NCBI RefSeq assembly: GCF_000812025.2
Contig: NZ_JWJE02000023.1
Span: forward strand, 1-59,604
Direction: 5' to 3'
DNA from: Bacillus thermotolerans
GTDB lineage: Bacteria; Bacillota; Bacilli; Bacillales; Domibacillaceae
DNA length: 59,604 nucleotides
The notes under the pieces are model-generated. The model was given only the letters and a program-made list of their open reading frames with translations, had not been told where the DNA came from and searched no databases. How positions within the stretch are numbered: position 1 is the stretch's first letter; every line of letters begins with the position of its first letter. Of the stretch, positions 1-9,191 are shown in pieces. Both the position numbers and the translations under genes were made by a program.

Positions 1-40
1 CCATGTTATCTCTAGTTGTGTTTCTTAATTATACAAAAAA

Positions 41-85
41 GTACCCTATAGGTAGACTTTTTTTGGTGTCTACTCTATAGGGTAC
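41..85 (-). terminator. Rho-independent terminator after slaP
   Basis: Long imperfect hairpin with arms at 41-57 and 68-85. On the minus strand the stem is followed by a run of T. It lies just past the slaP stop codon and closes the secA2-slaP transcript. Confidence 0.8.
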
Positions 86-112
86 ACTTTAAATCGAGGC
101 TGGCTTTTTGTA

Positions 113-1015
113 TTAGACGGGCTTGACGCGAATGCTCCATTCGGAGAGGTCAGGCTGCTCTTTTTTTATCAGTTCTCCTTGAAAAATAAACGTCCATGGT
201 TTTGTTGTATTTCCTTTTACTTCAAAGGAATCAAAGTGGAACTGGCCTTCTGCAATGACTTCCTGCTGGCCGTTAAGCACTTGCAGCGGGAGCTTGTCAA
301 TGTGAATGGTCCGGCTGTGCCCGTTGCGGAGCAAGACGACTGTATGGAGCTGGCCATCTTCAGCAATGTTCGCCTGAAGGCCCGTCAGGTTCAATTCACT
401 TTTGCGCGGGGCGCCGAGCTGCTCCACAATGTCTTCTAGCTTCCTTTTCTCCTCTTCGGGCAAGGAGGCTTCCCATGATTCGGCTAAATCTAACGTGTGC
501 TCCTCTACTGACAAGTCAAAAGCAAGCGTCCAGTTTTCTCGGCCAAGCTCAACCTGCTGATCAACAGAGGCAGGTGGAAAAACAAATGTCCACGGCCGGC
601 TGCTGGCCGCGGGGATTTCACCCAAACCGCTCAGGTCAAAATAATGTCTTGCTTTTACTTCTTCTTTCTCATTGATCAGAAGAAGGGGAATAGAAGTCAG
701 CTTCACCCCATTGTTCACTGAGTTGCGGACAAAGGCAGTGACAGCCAATCCGTCCGGCTGTTCCGCCCATTCAATGCCGGCTAGTGCCAGCTGATTGGCC
801 TTCAGCGGCGGCAGTTCGTTGTTTAAAAAGCGAAGTACATACATTTGCTCTTTTGAGATTTGAAAAGCAGGATGGAGGGAAAGCTCGGTTTCCACTTCCC
901 GGGACGACTCTCCTGCATCCGTGCCAGTGATTTCACTGGACTGGACGGCGCTTTCCCGTCCTTCGTTCTTCAGCTGGTCAAGCTCTGTTTGTTTCTTCCT
1001 GAAAAAAGGAAACAT
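113..1015 (-). CDS. slaP: Accessory Sec system S-layer assembly protein (SlaP-like)
   Basis: A 300-residue protein without a signal peptide or membrane segment, so probably cytoplasmic. It resembles the SLAP family found beside secA2 in S-layer-producing Bacillus, where SlaP with SecA2 is needed for export of S-layer proteins. Two related blocks are visible, each ending in a P-W-T-F motif (around residues 140 and 273), consistent with the duplicated domain of the family. It starts 3 nt after the secA2 stop, with an AGGA ribosome site inside the end of secA2, so the two genes are probably translationally coupled. The SLH-domain protein at 40040-42325 is a plausible client. The family call is from memory of the repeat pattern and context. 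Confidence 0.82.
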   Translation of the reverse strand: MFPFFRKKQTELDQLKNEGRESAVQSSEITGTDAGESSREVETELSLHPAFQISKEQMYVLRFLNNELPPLKANQLALAGIEWAEQPDGLAVTAFVRNSVNNGVKLTSIPLLLINEKEEVKARHYFDLSGLGEIPAASSRPWTFVFPPASVDQQVELGRENWTLAFDLSVEEHTLDLAESWEASLPEEEKRKLEDIVEQLGAPRKSELNLTGLQANIAEDGQLHTVVLLRNGHSRTIHIDKLPLQVLNGQQEVIAEGQFHFDSFEVKGNTTKPWTFIFQGELIKKEQPDLSEWSIRVKPV

Positions 1016-1018
1016 TCC

Positions 1019-3373
1019 TCACACCTCTTTCTTATGCCACTCATTGAATGCCGCTCCGAACCGAATGGCAATGTCTTTATGGAGCTGGTGGTACATGTCT
1101 TTAAACAGCTGCAAGCCTTCCCGTGCATAGATTCTCATCGGGTCTTCCTGCTGGTAGTAGCGGAGACCGATACCTTCCTTTAAGCGTGTCATGTTCTCTA
1201 GGTGTCCCACCCATAGACGGTCCAGAGTCGACAGTATGACCCGCTTAATATATTCATCCCAATGAGACTCGTGAGCTGTGGACAATTCTTCCTTATATGC
1301 GGCTAGCGCCTGCTCGATCGGTTCCTTGATTTCTTTCCGGCTGATGACTTCTTCTGGAAGCTGAACCGGCCGGCCGCCAAGGATGGCGCTGACATTGCCT
1401 GCTAACTGATCGACCTGCCAGGTTTCCTCAGGTTCATCTTCCGGGCAAAGCCGGTCGATCTCGCCGTGGACCGCCTCATCCAAAATAGAGAGGAAACGGT
1501 CAAAGTGCTGCTCTTCATCCACCGCTTTATTGCGCAGCGTATAGATGATTCCGCGCTGCTCATTAATGACGTCATCGAGCTTCAGGTTATATTCCCGCAT
1601 AGCATAGTTAGCGCCTTCCACAATGCGCTGGGTGCGGTCCACTAGTTCGTGAACCTTCTTATTCAGGACGAGGCCGTCCTCATCGGTTTCCATTTTCTTA
1701 GAAAACTTCTCAAGGTCGTCCTTCGCAAAACGGCGGAACATGTCGTCCTCGAGAGAAATGAAGAACTGACTCGTGCCGGGGTCGCCTTGTCGTCCGGACC
1801 GGCCTTTTAACTGATTGTCAATGCGGCGGCTTTCATGTCGTTCTGTTCCTAGAACGAACAGGCCGCCAAGCTCGGCTACGCCTTCTCCAAGGAGAATATC
1901 CGTTCCGCGGCCCGCCATGTTGGTGGCAATCGTAATATGATTTCTCTGTCCGGCTCTCGAAATTAGCTCGACCTCCTGCTCCACACTTTTGGCGTTCAAG
2001 AGCTCGAACTCAAGACCAGCATCCTTTAAGTAATCAGCGATCTTTTCCGACTGCAGAATGGAGGTTGTGCCGATTAAGATCGGCTGACCGTTAGCATGCC
2101 GCCTTTGCACCTCTTTCGTGACCGCTCTGTATTTCTCCTCTTTCGTGGCGTAGACGTTATCGTCCATATCCACGCGCTGCTTCGGCCGGTTCGTCGGAAT
2201 CTGCACGACCTCCATATTGTAGACCTGCTGAAATTCCTTTTCTTCAGTTTTCGCTGTTCCTGTCATGCCGGAAAGGTACGGGTACATGCGGAAATAGTTC
2301 TGAATGGTAATAGAGGATTGAGTTTTGTTCTCCTCTGTGATTTCGAGGCCTTCCTTTGCCTCGATCGCCTGATGGAGGCCATCGCTTAATGTCCGGCCCT
2401 CCATGATTCGTCCGGTAAACATATCGACGAGCTGGATTTTGCCTTCCTTCACGATATAATCCACATCCCGCTCAAACATCACATGCGCGCGAACGGCTTG
2501 AATCATGTAGTGATACAAGGTCTGGTGCTCTAATTCATACAGGTTGTCGATGCCAAATGCTTTCTCGACTTTTTCAATGCCCTTCTCCGTTAAGCTGACG
2601 GCTTTCGTTTCTTCATCAAAGTGGTAGTCTTCGTCTCTGACAAAGCGTTTAGCGACACGGGCGCCGATCACATGCAAATCAGCGCTTGCCGGCATTTTGC
2701 CTGCGATGATGAGCGGTGTTTTGGCTTCATCAATGAGGACGCTGTCCACTTCATCAATAATGGCAAAGTGGTAGGGGCGCTGAACACGCTGGTTCGGATG
2801 CCACACCATATTATCACGCAAATAGTCAAAGCCGAACTCTGTGCCGACGCCGTAGGTGATGTCCGCATTGTAGGCTTCCTGTTTCTCATCCGGCGCTATT
2901 AAAGGTACGTTAAGGCCGACTGATAGGCCAAGAAATTCATGTACGGGGCCAATGGTTTCACGGTCGCGGTTAGCCAGGTACTCGTTAACAGTGATTACAT
3001 GCACTCCCTTGCCTTCTAAAGCACGCAAATAGCTCGGTAAAGAAGCCACGAGGGTTTTTCCTTCACCGGTTGCCATTTCAGCAATATTTGCTTCTGTAAG
3101 CACGAGGCCACCGATGAGCTGCACATCATAATGGCGCATGTTGAGCACGCGCTTGGCCGCTTCACGGACGACGGCGAAGGCTTCTACCTTCAAATCATCA
3201 ATCGTTTCCCCGTTGGCCAGCCGTTCCTTGAACGTTTCTGTCTGCTGCTTCAGCTCCTGATCGGAAAGCGCTTCGAAGGCTGGTTCAAGCTCATTGATTT
3301 TGTTCACTAATTTGTAATATTTTTTCAAACGTTGATCGTTAGAATTCCCCAGTTTCTTAAAAAACGAAATCAT
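1019..3373 (-). CDS. secA2: Accessory preprotein translocase ATPase SecA2
   Basis: A 784-residue DEAD-type translocation ATPase. Walker A is ATGEGKT at 101-107 and Walker B is DEVD at 207-210; the helicase region includes TNMAGRGTDI and GRSGRQGDPG. It lacks the Cys/His zinc-binding C-terminal tail of housekeeping SecA and ends soon after the helical scaffold, which is typical of SecA2. Pairing with slaP marks the S-layer type of accessory Sec system. The ATG at 3373 is preferred over a TTG 11 codons upstream because an AAGGGAG ribosome site sits 10 nt before it. It probably drives SecYEG-dependent export of a subset of surface proteins. Confidence 0.93.
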   Translation of the reverse strand: MISFFKKLGNSNDQRLKKYYKLVNKINELEPAFEALSDQELKQQTETFKERLANGETIDDLKVEAFAVVREAAKRVLNMRHYDVQLIGGLVLTEANIAEMATGEGKTLVASLPSYLRALEGKGVHVITVNEYLANRDRETIGPVHEFLGLSVGLNVPLIAPDEKQEAYNADITYGVGTEFGFDYLRDNMVWHPNQRVQRPYHFAIIDEVDSVLIDEAKTPLIIAGKMPASADLHVIGARVAKRFVRDEDYHFDEETKAVSLTEKGIEKVEKAFGIDNLYELEHQTLYHYMIQAVRAHVMFERDVDYIVKEGKIQLVDMFTGRIMEGRTLSDGLHQAIEAKEGLEITEENKTQSSITIQNYFRMYPYLSGMTGTAKTEEKEFQQVYNMEVVQIPTNRPKQRVDMDDNVYATKEEKYRAVTKEVQRRHANGQPILIGTTSILQSEKIADYLKDAGLEFELLNAKSVEQEVELISRAGQRNHITIATNMAGRGTDILLGEGVAELGGLFVLGTERHESRRIDNQLKGRSGRQGDPGTSQFFISLEDDMFRRFAKDDLEKFSKKMETDEDGLVLNKKVHELVDRTQRIVEGANYAMREYNLKLDDVINEQRGIIYTLRNKAVDEEQHFDRFLSILDEAVHGEIDRLCPEDEPEETWQVDQLAGNVSAILGGRPVQLPEEVISRKEIKEPIEQALAAYKEELSTAHESHWDEYIKRVILSTLDRLWVGHLENMTRLKEGIGLRYYQQEDPMRIYAREGLQLFKDMYHQLHKDIAIRFGAAFNEWHKKEV

Positions 3374-3883
3374 ATATGTGACGCTCCCTTGAAGAGAATA
3401 ATTCAATAACGGGCAGAAGTGTCATGCGTCTCGTCCCCCCGATTACGGCTTAACCCAGCCGTAATCAGGCTTTCCGCTTAGAGAGACAAGCATGGCCCAT
3501 CGGCCCGGGATGTTCGGTTGACACAAGGCTTGTTAATAAAGGAAATATATAAAATCATTATTTTATTTTACCAAAAGGAGCATGGGATGACTAATATATC
3601 TTGAGGATTGTGACAATAAAGAGAGGGCTTTGTCGTTTTCTTGTTTAAAATGCCGAAAATTTGGGAAAGGAAAAATGACCGATTTTGGTCATTTTCTATG
3701 GAAGTTATTCCTATCAGGCATTATAATGTGAAAGTGAAGTGAGTTAATGAAGAAAGAACAGCAACGAAGCGGGAGCTTGTTTTTATAAATACACGAAATA
3801 ACATGCACAATATTAAAAATGAACGAATAACAACATTAATTATTAGTCGTAACTGTCATTGCTGCAGTTGGAGGAGGTACTGC
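3374..3883. other. Divergent secA2-tagO intergenic region with hairpins
   Basis: About 510 nt without a convincing gene. It holds a perfect 10-bp hairpin (3441-3450 with 3457-3466), then a longer structured stretch near 3480-3535 closed by ACAAGC and GCTTGT arms. A 9-bp inverted repeat (AAAATGACC and GGTCATTTT, 3672-3695) lies before a TATAAT at 3722-3727 that could be the tagO -10 element. I could not match the structured part to a riboswitch class I know. Confidence 0.55.
3672..3727 (+). promoter_or_regulatory. Putative tagO promoter region with operator-like inverted repeat
   Basis: Perfect 9-bp inverted repeat at 3672-3680 and 3687-3695, followed by TATAAT at 3722-3727. The -35 box is weak. 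The repeat is well placed for a regulator of tagO, but no regulator can be named. Confidence 0.4.
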
Positions 3884-4936
3884 ATGGTTTTCTTCGCTTT
3901 TATCATTTGTATATTAGCTTCATTGGCAATCACGCCGCTTGTGAAAAAGATGGCGATTGCTGTTGGTGCGGTCGACAAACCGAATTACCGTAAAGTTCAC
4001 CAGAGAATCATGCCCCGTATGGGCGGCTTAGCGATCTTCTTTAGCTTCATGATCGGTGTGTGGATCCTGCAGCCGCAATCACCTTATAATGCAGCGATCA
4101 TTATTGGTGGTCTTATTATTATCGTTACGGGTGTTTTGGACGATCGTTTCGAATTATCTGCTAAATTAAAGCTTGGCGGCCAGCTTCTAGCGGCATTGGT
4201 CGTTGTTGTATACGGCGGAGTGCACATGGAATTTATTACGCTGCCATTCGGCGGTGAGATGGAATTCGGCTTCCTCAGCGTACCGCTGACCATTCTTTGG
4301 ATTGTCGGTATCACAAATGCCATCAACCTGATTGATGGGCTGGACGGGCTCGCTGCTGGCGTATCTTCTATTGCACTGTTGACCATCAGCTTGATGGCCG
4401 CGATGAAAGGCGACCTGTACGTTATGAGCATTGCGCTGCTTGTACTCGGCAGCACGCTCGGCTTTCTGCGCTATAACTTCCATCCGGCAAAGATCTTCAT
4501 GGGAGATACGGGCGCGCTGTTTCTTGGGTACATTATCGCCGTGCTTTCTCTGCTCGGGTTCAAAAACGTTACTGTTATTTCATTAATCATCCCGATTATT
4601 ATTCTTGGTGTACCGATTTCTGATACATTCTTTGCTATTATTAGAAGAAAGTTAAACAAGCAGCCGATTTCTGCTCCGGACAAATCGCACTTGCATCATT
4701 GCTTGCTGCGCATGGGCTACACGCACAAGCAGACGGTGCTGATCATCTATGCAATTGCTTCGATGTTCGGCCTGGCAGCGATCATCTTCTCTATGGCAAC
4801 GGTATGGGGTGCATTCTTACTGATTGCGGTGCTCATCGTAGCCATTGAGCTGTTTGTCGAAAGTATCGGCCTTGTCGGCTCCAACTATAAACCACTTTTG
4901 AACTTCATGATGCGCCCGCGCATGAAGAAAAACTGA
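3884..4936 (+). CDS. tagO: Undecaprenyl-phosphate GlcNAc-1-phosphate transferase TagO
   Basis: A 350-residue polytopic membrane protein of the MraY/WecA family. It transfers GlcNAc-1-phosphate from UDP-GlcNAc to undecaprenyl phosphate, the first step of wall teichoic acid linkage-unit synthesis. Visible motifs are the DD pair at 86-87, NxxNxxDGxDGL (D151, D154) and FMGDTGALFLG, all on cytoplasmic loops that bind Mg and substrate. About ten hydrophobic segments can be seen. The ATG at 3884 has GGAGGAGG six nt upstream; the frame stays open further upstream but lacks a better site. The neighbouring LCP gene acts at the last step of the same pathway, attaching the polymer to peptidoglycan. Confidence 0.94.
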   Translation: MVFFAFIICILASLAITPLVKKMAIAVGAVDKPNYRKVHQRIMPRMGGLAIFFSFMIGVWILQPQSPYNAAIIIGGLIIIVTGVLDDRFELSAKLKLGGQLLAALVVVVYGGVHMEFITLPFGGEMEFGFLSVPLTILWIVGITNAINLIDGLDGLAAGVSSIALLTISLMAAMKGDLYVMSIALLVLGSTLGFLRYNFHPAKIFMGDTGALFLGYIIAVLSLLGFKNVTVISLIIPIIILGVPISDTFFAIIRRKLNKQPISAPDKSHLHHCLLRMGYTHKQTVLIIYAIASMFGLAAIIFSMATVWGAFLLIAVLIVAIELFVESIGLVGSNYKPLLNFMMRPRMKKN

Positions 4937-4946
4937 ATGAAGTACT

Positions 4947-4978
4947 AAAGCCGCTGCGGTGAAAGCAGCGGCTTTTTC
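4947..4978 (+). terminator. Terminator after tagO
   Basis: Stem of 11 bp (4947-4957 with 4965-4975), GC-rich at its core, followed by T residues. Confidence 0.85.
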
Positions 4979-4980
4979 AT

Positions 4981-5021
4981 GCTTTAAAGCAGTGGGGGAC
5001 AGTCCCCCAGTACTTTAAAGC
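4981..5021. repeat. Nested palindromic element (REP-like)
   Basis: Outer arms GCTTTAAAG and CTTTAAAGC enclose an inner palindrome TGGGGGAC/AGTCCCCCA. It is separate from the two terminators that flank it. From memory, the GGGGGACAGTCCCC core recurs as a dispersed repeat in Bacillaceae genomes; copy number here cannot be judged from one window. Confidence 0.55.
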
Positions 5022-5044
5022 ACAAAAGCATCAAGCAAAAATAA

Positions 5045-5077
5045 AAAGCGGGGAAGCCTTATGAGCTTCTCCGCTTT
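5045..5077 (-). terminator. Terminator after the LCP gene
   Basis: Thirteen-bp stem (5045-5057 with 5065-5077, one G-T pair). On the minus strand it is followed by a T-rich tract. It lies directly past the LCP stop codon. Confidence 0.85.
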
Positions 5078-5088
5078 CGTTTTAGTGG

Positions 5089-6078
5089 CTAGTCGAGTTC
5101 AAGGTGTCGTTGGAGCTTGCGTTTGACGACTTCCAGCTCTACTTCGTCGAGGACATAAATATAGGCGCCGTTTGACATTTCGCCGTTGTCCCCTACTAAG
5201 GTTAACGATTCATAATCGAGCTTACCGCCGCTGCCGTAGCTGATCAGAGACTTCATTTCGCTGAAGGTCATATTCGTTCTCATGTTCGTGCCGACAGCTT
5301 CGAGAATTTCGTCGTACTTCGTAATGGAATTGAAGGAGAGGGCTTTTTTAATCACCGCCTGCAGCAGCTCCTGCTGGCGTTTGCCTCGTTCAATGTCATT
5401 ATCGTACTGGCGTGTACGCGCAAGTGCGAGTGCTTCCTCGCCGTTTAGCTTTTGATAGCCTGGTTCAAGCTGAATGGCATTATGAATATCGTGGGAGTTT
5501 TTCTCAGAAATGGCGAATGGGACATCGTATTGAATACCGCCGAGAGCATCAACCACATCCATGAATGCATAGAAGTTCATACGGACATAATAATCAACTG
5601 GTACCTCCATCAGCTCCTCAACGGCTTCAATCGTTGCAGGCGGTCCGCCATAAGCATGGGCATGGTTGATTTTCGTCTTATACCCCATCGCTGGGACGTA
5701 GGCGTAGGAATCGCGCGGGATGCTTAATAGCTTGATGGACTTCTCTTCTACATTTAATGTAACAAGCATAAGGGCATCTGAGCGGGATAAGTCCTTTTTC
5801 TCTCGTACTTCGCTCTCATCTAAGCCGATAAACAGGATCGAGATGTTATCATTGAGCGGATGCACCTCGGCATCACGCAGCGGTGATTTCTCGCGTCCAT
5901 CATCAGCATAGGAATCCGTGAGAACGGTTTCGGCTTTGTTGTATAAAAAAGCCCCATATCCAGCTGCGGTAAAAGCAAGAAACACAAGGGGCAGCAGGAT
6001 AAAAAAGGCGACAAGCCGGCGTTTTTTTCGTTTTCTCTGCTTCTTCTGCATACGCTGTCTATCTGTTGACGCAGACAT
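5089..6078 (-). CDS. tagV: LytR-CpsA-Psr (LCP) family wall polymer ligase
   Basis: A 329-residue membrane-anchored protein. It has a very basic N-terminus (residues 7-21), one membrane helix at about 22-47, and an extracellular LCP domain (ILFIGLD, SIPRDSYAYVP, INHAHAYGG, LARTRQYDNDIERG). LCP enzymes transfer undecaprenyl-linked anionic polymers such as wall teichoic acid to peptidoglycan; the conserved Arg and Asp residues of the pyrophosphate-binding site are visible. The symbol is by synteny with B. subtilis tagO-yvhJ(tagV)-yvyE; tagT and tagU paralogues cannot be excluded. The start has AAAGGAG eight nt upstream. It is encoded opposite to tagO and shares the inter-gene terminators. Confidence 0.9.
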   Translation of the reverse strand: MSASTDRQRMQKKQRKRKKRRLVAFFILLPLVFLAFTAAGYGAFLYNKAETVLTDSYADDGREKSPLRDAEVHPLNDNISILFIGLDESEVREKKDLSRSDALMLVTLNVEEKSIKLLSIPRDSYAYVPAMGYKTKINHAHAYGGPPATIEAVEELMEVPVDYYVRMNFYAFMDVVDALGGIQYDVPFAISEKNSHDIHNAIQLEPGYQKLNGEEALALARTRQYDNDIERGKRQQELLQAVIKKALSFNSITKYDEILEAVGTNMRTNMTFSEMKSLISYGSGGKLDYESLTLVGDNGEMSNGAYIYVLDEVELEVVKRKLQRHLELD

Positions 6079-6199
6079 ATCGTTAGCTCCTTTAGTAATA
6101 GTGCGGCTTACTGACCGCTACACAATATGAAAGAAAGTGACAAACTAACATCCATTTTACTACGAAATACGACCACCGTAAATTCTATTTCCATTTCTT

Positions 6200-6850
6200 T
6201 CATGAGTCGTTGGCGTCTGTGACGAGATGCTCCTGATAAAGAAGATCACCCTCTTTAATCTCAGCTTGTCCATTCGTCAATTCGGTTATCCACGCGGCAA
6301 ACGCCTCTGTTTGGCTTTCCTCTACAAACGATTCGACCTTTACCGTATCCAGGTAATGAATATCCTTCAGCTCATAGACAGAGGAGCGGATTTCATTTTC
6401 GATTTTGCCAAGCCATGTATAGTCAATGGTCGTCTCCATCACCTTCATTAAGCGGCGTTCCACTACGCCGGCCGCGTTTACGCCTTCGGAAGCGGTTTTG
6501 CCATAAGCACGAATCAATCCGCCGGCACCGAGCTTAATGCCTCCGAAATAACGGGTCACGACAACGACCGTATCCTTCAAGTCGCGTTTTCTCAGCACTT
6601 CGAGTATCGGCAGTCCGGCTGTGCCGCTCGGCTCCCCGTCATCGTTCGCTTTCTGGATTTGGTTGTTCTCTCCGATCATGTAGGCGGAACAGTTATGCGT
6701 AGCGTTCCAATTCTTCTTCTTAATGTCTGCAATAAATGCCTGAGCCTCTTCTTCTGTTTCCGCTCTGGATACGTAGGCGATAAACCGGGATTTTTGGATG
6801 ATAATTTCTGCTTCACCGTAGCCTTTTACTGTATAGTAATGAGGGAGCAT
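6200..6850 (-). CDS. yvyE: YigZ/IMPACT family protein YvyE
   Basis: A 216-residue protein of the UPF0029/IMPACT family, close to the usual length. The N-terminal domain has the family signature ANDDGEPSGTAGLPIL followed by VVVVTRYFGGIKLGAGGLIRAY. The C-terminal part is the small ferredoxin-like domain. The biochemical role is not well defined; IMPACT-like proteins are linked to translation control. The ATG at 6850 has GGAGG eight nt upstream; a TTG five codons earlier is less likely. Its place beside degS, divergently oriented, matches the B. subtilis gene order. Confidence 0.88.
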   Translation of the reverse strand: MLPHYYTVKGYGEAEIIIQKSRFIAYVSRAETEEEAQAFIADIKKKNWNATHNCSAYMIGENNQIQKANDDGEPSGTAGLPILEVLRKRDLKDTVVVVTRYFGGIKLGAGGLIRAYGKTASEGVNAAGVVERRLMKVMETTIDYTWLGKIENEIRSSVYELKDIHYLDTVKVESFVEESQTEAFAAWITELTNGQAEIKEGDLLYQEHLVTDANDS

Positions 6851-7323
6851 CCTCCATTCCTCCAATCATATAGGGTACCATTTCAAAAATAGTGAAAAAA
6901 TCTTAGAAAAAATAGGTTTACCGTTTAAAAAAACGGGTAATTAGTTTCTTTAGTGTGAACTACTTTATCATATATAAAAACAGATCAAGAGAAAAGTAAT
7001 ACGTCTAATGACCGGCAAGAGGAAATCTTTTTAATGTAACAGTCATGAAACTTTAATGTACGGATTTTGCAAGAATGATATAATGAACATGGTTTCATTA
7101 TATGTATACCCGGCTGATGCCGGACAAGTCCCACGGCTTTACGTACTTGTTGGTGAATAGGCTGTACAGATGGGTGTCGGTTTTCTGAAGGAATCGCGCC
7201 GAGCTTGAACTTCTCTTGTCTCCATTACTTCAGGGGCGAACGGTCTGAACATCTGGCCTCAGGTGTTCTTTCTATGACATGGAACCTCTGGGATAGAATA
7301 GAAGTCGAGAAAGGGATTATACG
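6851..7323. other. yvyE-degS intergenic region and degS leader
   Basis: No ORF with coding character. An extended -10 promoter at about 7076-7084 (TGATATAAT) would start transcription near 7091 and give a leader of about 230 nt before degS. The leader can form CCGGC/GCCGG (7110-7123), ACAAGT/ACTTGT (7124-7150), and GAACA-CTG/CAG-TGTTC (about 7248-7269). This is long for a two-component operon and suggests post-transcriptional control, though no known RNA class is recognised. Confidence 0.5.
7076..7084 (+). promoter_or_regulatory. Extended -10 promoter for degSU
   Basis: TG-A-TATAAT with a consensus -10 at 7079-7084. No good -35 hexamer lies 17 nt upstream. Assigned by position and sequence only. 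Confidence 0.5.
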
Positions 7324-8478
7324 ATGTCTTTAAAAAATGTTCATACACCAGTACTTGATACAATCGTAGAGAAGATGATTGTAACGGTCGACCAAAGCAA
7401 AAAAGAGCTGTTCAGCATTGCTGAACAGAGCAGGGATGACTATGAGACGTTGTCTGCTGAGCTTGCACAAGTACGCACTCAAGTCCATGAATTAATTGAA
7501 GAGCAGGAAGAACTTGAAAGAAAAGCCCGGCTGGCAAGAAATCAGCTGTCTAGCGTAAGCAAGAATTTCCATACATATTCTGAAGCACGGGTGCGGGAGA
7601 CATATGAAAGAGCTCATGACCTGCAGGTGAAGCTGCTTGTTTCCAGACAGCAGGAGAAACAGCTTCTTGATAGAAGGAACGAATTAGAGCGCCGCCTGCG
7701 CACGGTAGAATGCACCATCGAACGAGCGGAGCATCTCGTCTCGCAAGTATCTGTCGTCTTGAATTATTTAACCCAGGATATGAAGCAAATTGGCGAAGAG
7801 CTGGAGAATGCCCGGTTAAAGCAGGGATTTGGCTTGCAGATTATGGAGGCTCAAGAAGAGGAAAGAAAGAGGCTGTCTCGTGAAATTCACGATGGCCCGG
7901 CACAAATGATGGCCAATGTGCTGCTTCGTTCCGACTTGATTGAGCGAATCTACCGGGAGCGCGGCGGAGACGAAGCGATGAAAGAAATCCGCAACTTGAA
8001 AAAGATGGTTCATGCTGCGCTGTATGAGGTTCGGCGGATTATTTATGACTTGCGTCCAATGGCGCTGGATGACCTGGGGCTTATTCCTACATTAAAGAAG
8101 TATTTAGCCACCATCGAAGAACATATTCAGTCAGTCAATCAATCAACGACTATCCATTTTCACAATATGGGAAGTGAAAGACGTCTTCCTTCTAAATTAG
8201 AGGTAGCGTTATTTCGTTTAATTCAGGAATCGGTTCAGAATGCGCTGAAACACTCTGCAGCTACCGAGATTTCTGTAAAACTAGAAATTAAAGAACACCA
8301 TGTGCTGGCTCTTATTAAAGATAACGGCCGTGGCTTTGATATTAAACAAAAGAAAAATCACTCATTTGGCATCATGGGGATGAAAGAGCGTCTAGAGCTG
8401 CTTGAAGGAGACTTATCCATTCGCTCTAAGCCGGATGAGGGGACGCTTGTCATTATCCGCGTCCCAATTGTTGAGTAG
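7324..8478 (+). CDS. degS: Sensor histidine kinase DegS
   Basis: A 384-residue cytoplasmic histidine kinase of the NarL/DegS class. A long coiled-coil signalling region (about residues 30-170) is followed by the HisKA_3 motif EERKRLSREIHDGPAQ with phospho-acceptor H189, the same number as in B. subtilis DegS. The C-terminal HATPase domain shows DNGRGFD and FGIMGMKER. There is no membrane helix. DegS phosphorylates DegU, which controls degradative enzymes, competence, motility and biofilm formation. AAAGGGA precedes the ATG. The gene is followed at 27 nt by degU in one operon. Confidence 0.96.
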   Translation: MSLKNVHTPVLDTIVEKMIVTVDQSKKELFSIAEQSRDDYETLSAELAQVRTQVHELIEEQEELERKARLARNQLSSVSKNFHTYSEARVRETYERAHDLQVKLLVSRQQEKQLLDRRNELERRLRTVECTIERAEHLVSQVSVVLNYLTQDMKQIGEELENARLKQGFGLQIMEAQEEERKRLSREIHDGPAQMMANVLLRSDLIERIYRERGGDEAMKEIRNLKKMVHAALYEVRRIIYDLRPMALDDLGLIPTLKKYLATIEEHIQSVNQSTTIHFHNMGSERRLPSKLEVALFRLIQESVQNALKHSAATEISVKLEIKEHHVLALIKDNGRGFDIKQKKNHSFGIMGMKERLELLEGDLSIRSKPDEGTLVIIRVPIVE

Positions 8479-8505
8479 ATGCTGAATTTTAAGGGAGGAA
8501 CGACA

Positions 8506-9186
8506 ATGACAACGAAAATCGTCATTATTGATGACCATCAATTGTTTCGAGAAGGGGTTAAACGGATTCTAGAATTTGAAGAAACGTTCGAGGTAGTAGC
8601 TGAAGGCGGAGACGGCAGAGAGGCAGCCGCTCTGATTGAACAATATCAGCCGGATGTGGTGCTCATGGATATTAACATGCCGGAGGTCAATGGCGTAGAA
8701 GCTACACGCAGCCTCGTGGATAAGTATCCGGACACGAAGATTATCATTCTCTCGATTCATGACGATGAGAACTATGTTACACATGCGCTCAAATCAGGTG
8801 CAATGGGTTACTTATTAAAAGAAATGGACGGAGACGCATTAATCGAAGCTGTTAAGGTCGTTTCAGAGGGAGGCTCTTACTTGCACCCGCGTGTGACTCC
8901 GAACTTAATTGCCGATTACCGCCGCCTGGCGAATGATGAAGGCAAGGGCAAAGGATTCCAGCAAGTGGAGGTTCGCCGCCCGCTTCACTTATTGACTCGC
9001 CGGGAATGTGAGGTGCTTCAGCTGCTTGCGGATGGAAAGAGTAACCGCGGCATTGGGGAAGCCCTGTATATCAGCGAGAAAACCGTAAAGAACCATGTGA
9101 GCAATATCCTGCAGAAAATGAACGTAAATGACCGTACACAAGCAGTGGTCACTGCGATCAAAAAAGGCTGGGTAGAAGTACGATAA
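8506..9186 (+). CDS. degU: Response regulator DegU
   Basis: A 226-residue NarL/FixJ response regulator. The receiver domain has the acidic pair DD at 9-10, phospho-acceptor D55 in [10 protein letters not shown] and the conserved Lys in YLLKEMD. The C-terminal LuxR-type helix-turn-helix contains [15 protein letters not shown] and [14 protein letters not shown]. The ATG at 8506 has GGGAGG seven nt upstream; the frame runs open nine codons further. DegU directly regulates comK and flagellar genes in B. subtilis, which fits the downstream comF and flagellar cluster. A strong terminator follows, so the 25-kb block after it is not simple read-through from degSU. Confidence 0.96.
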   Translation: MTTKIVIIDDHQLFREGVKRILEFEETFEVVAEGGDGREAAALIEQYQPDVVLMDINMPEVNGVEATRSLVDKYPDTKIIILSIHDDENYVTHALKSGAMGYLLKEMDGDALIEAVKVVSEGGSYLHPRVTPNLIADYRRLANDEGKGKGFQQVEVRRPLHLLTRRECEVLQLLADGKSNRGIGEALYISEKTVKNHVSNILQKMNVNDRTQAVVTAIKKGWVEVR

Positions 9187-9191
9187 AGTAT

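Noticed and set aside
3420-3540. Riboswitch (c-di-GMP, c-di-AMP, SAM) upstream of secA2
   Set aside because: I compared it with the conserved cores I remember and found no match; kept only as unassigned structure.
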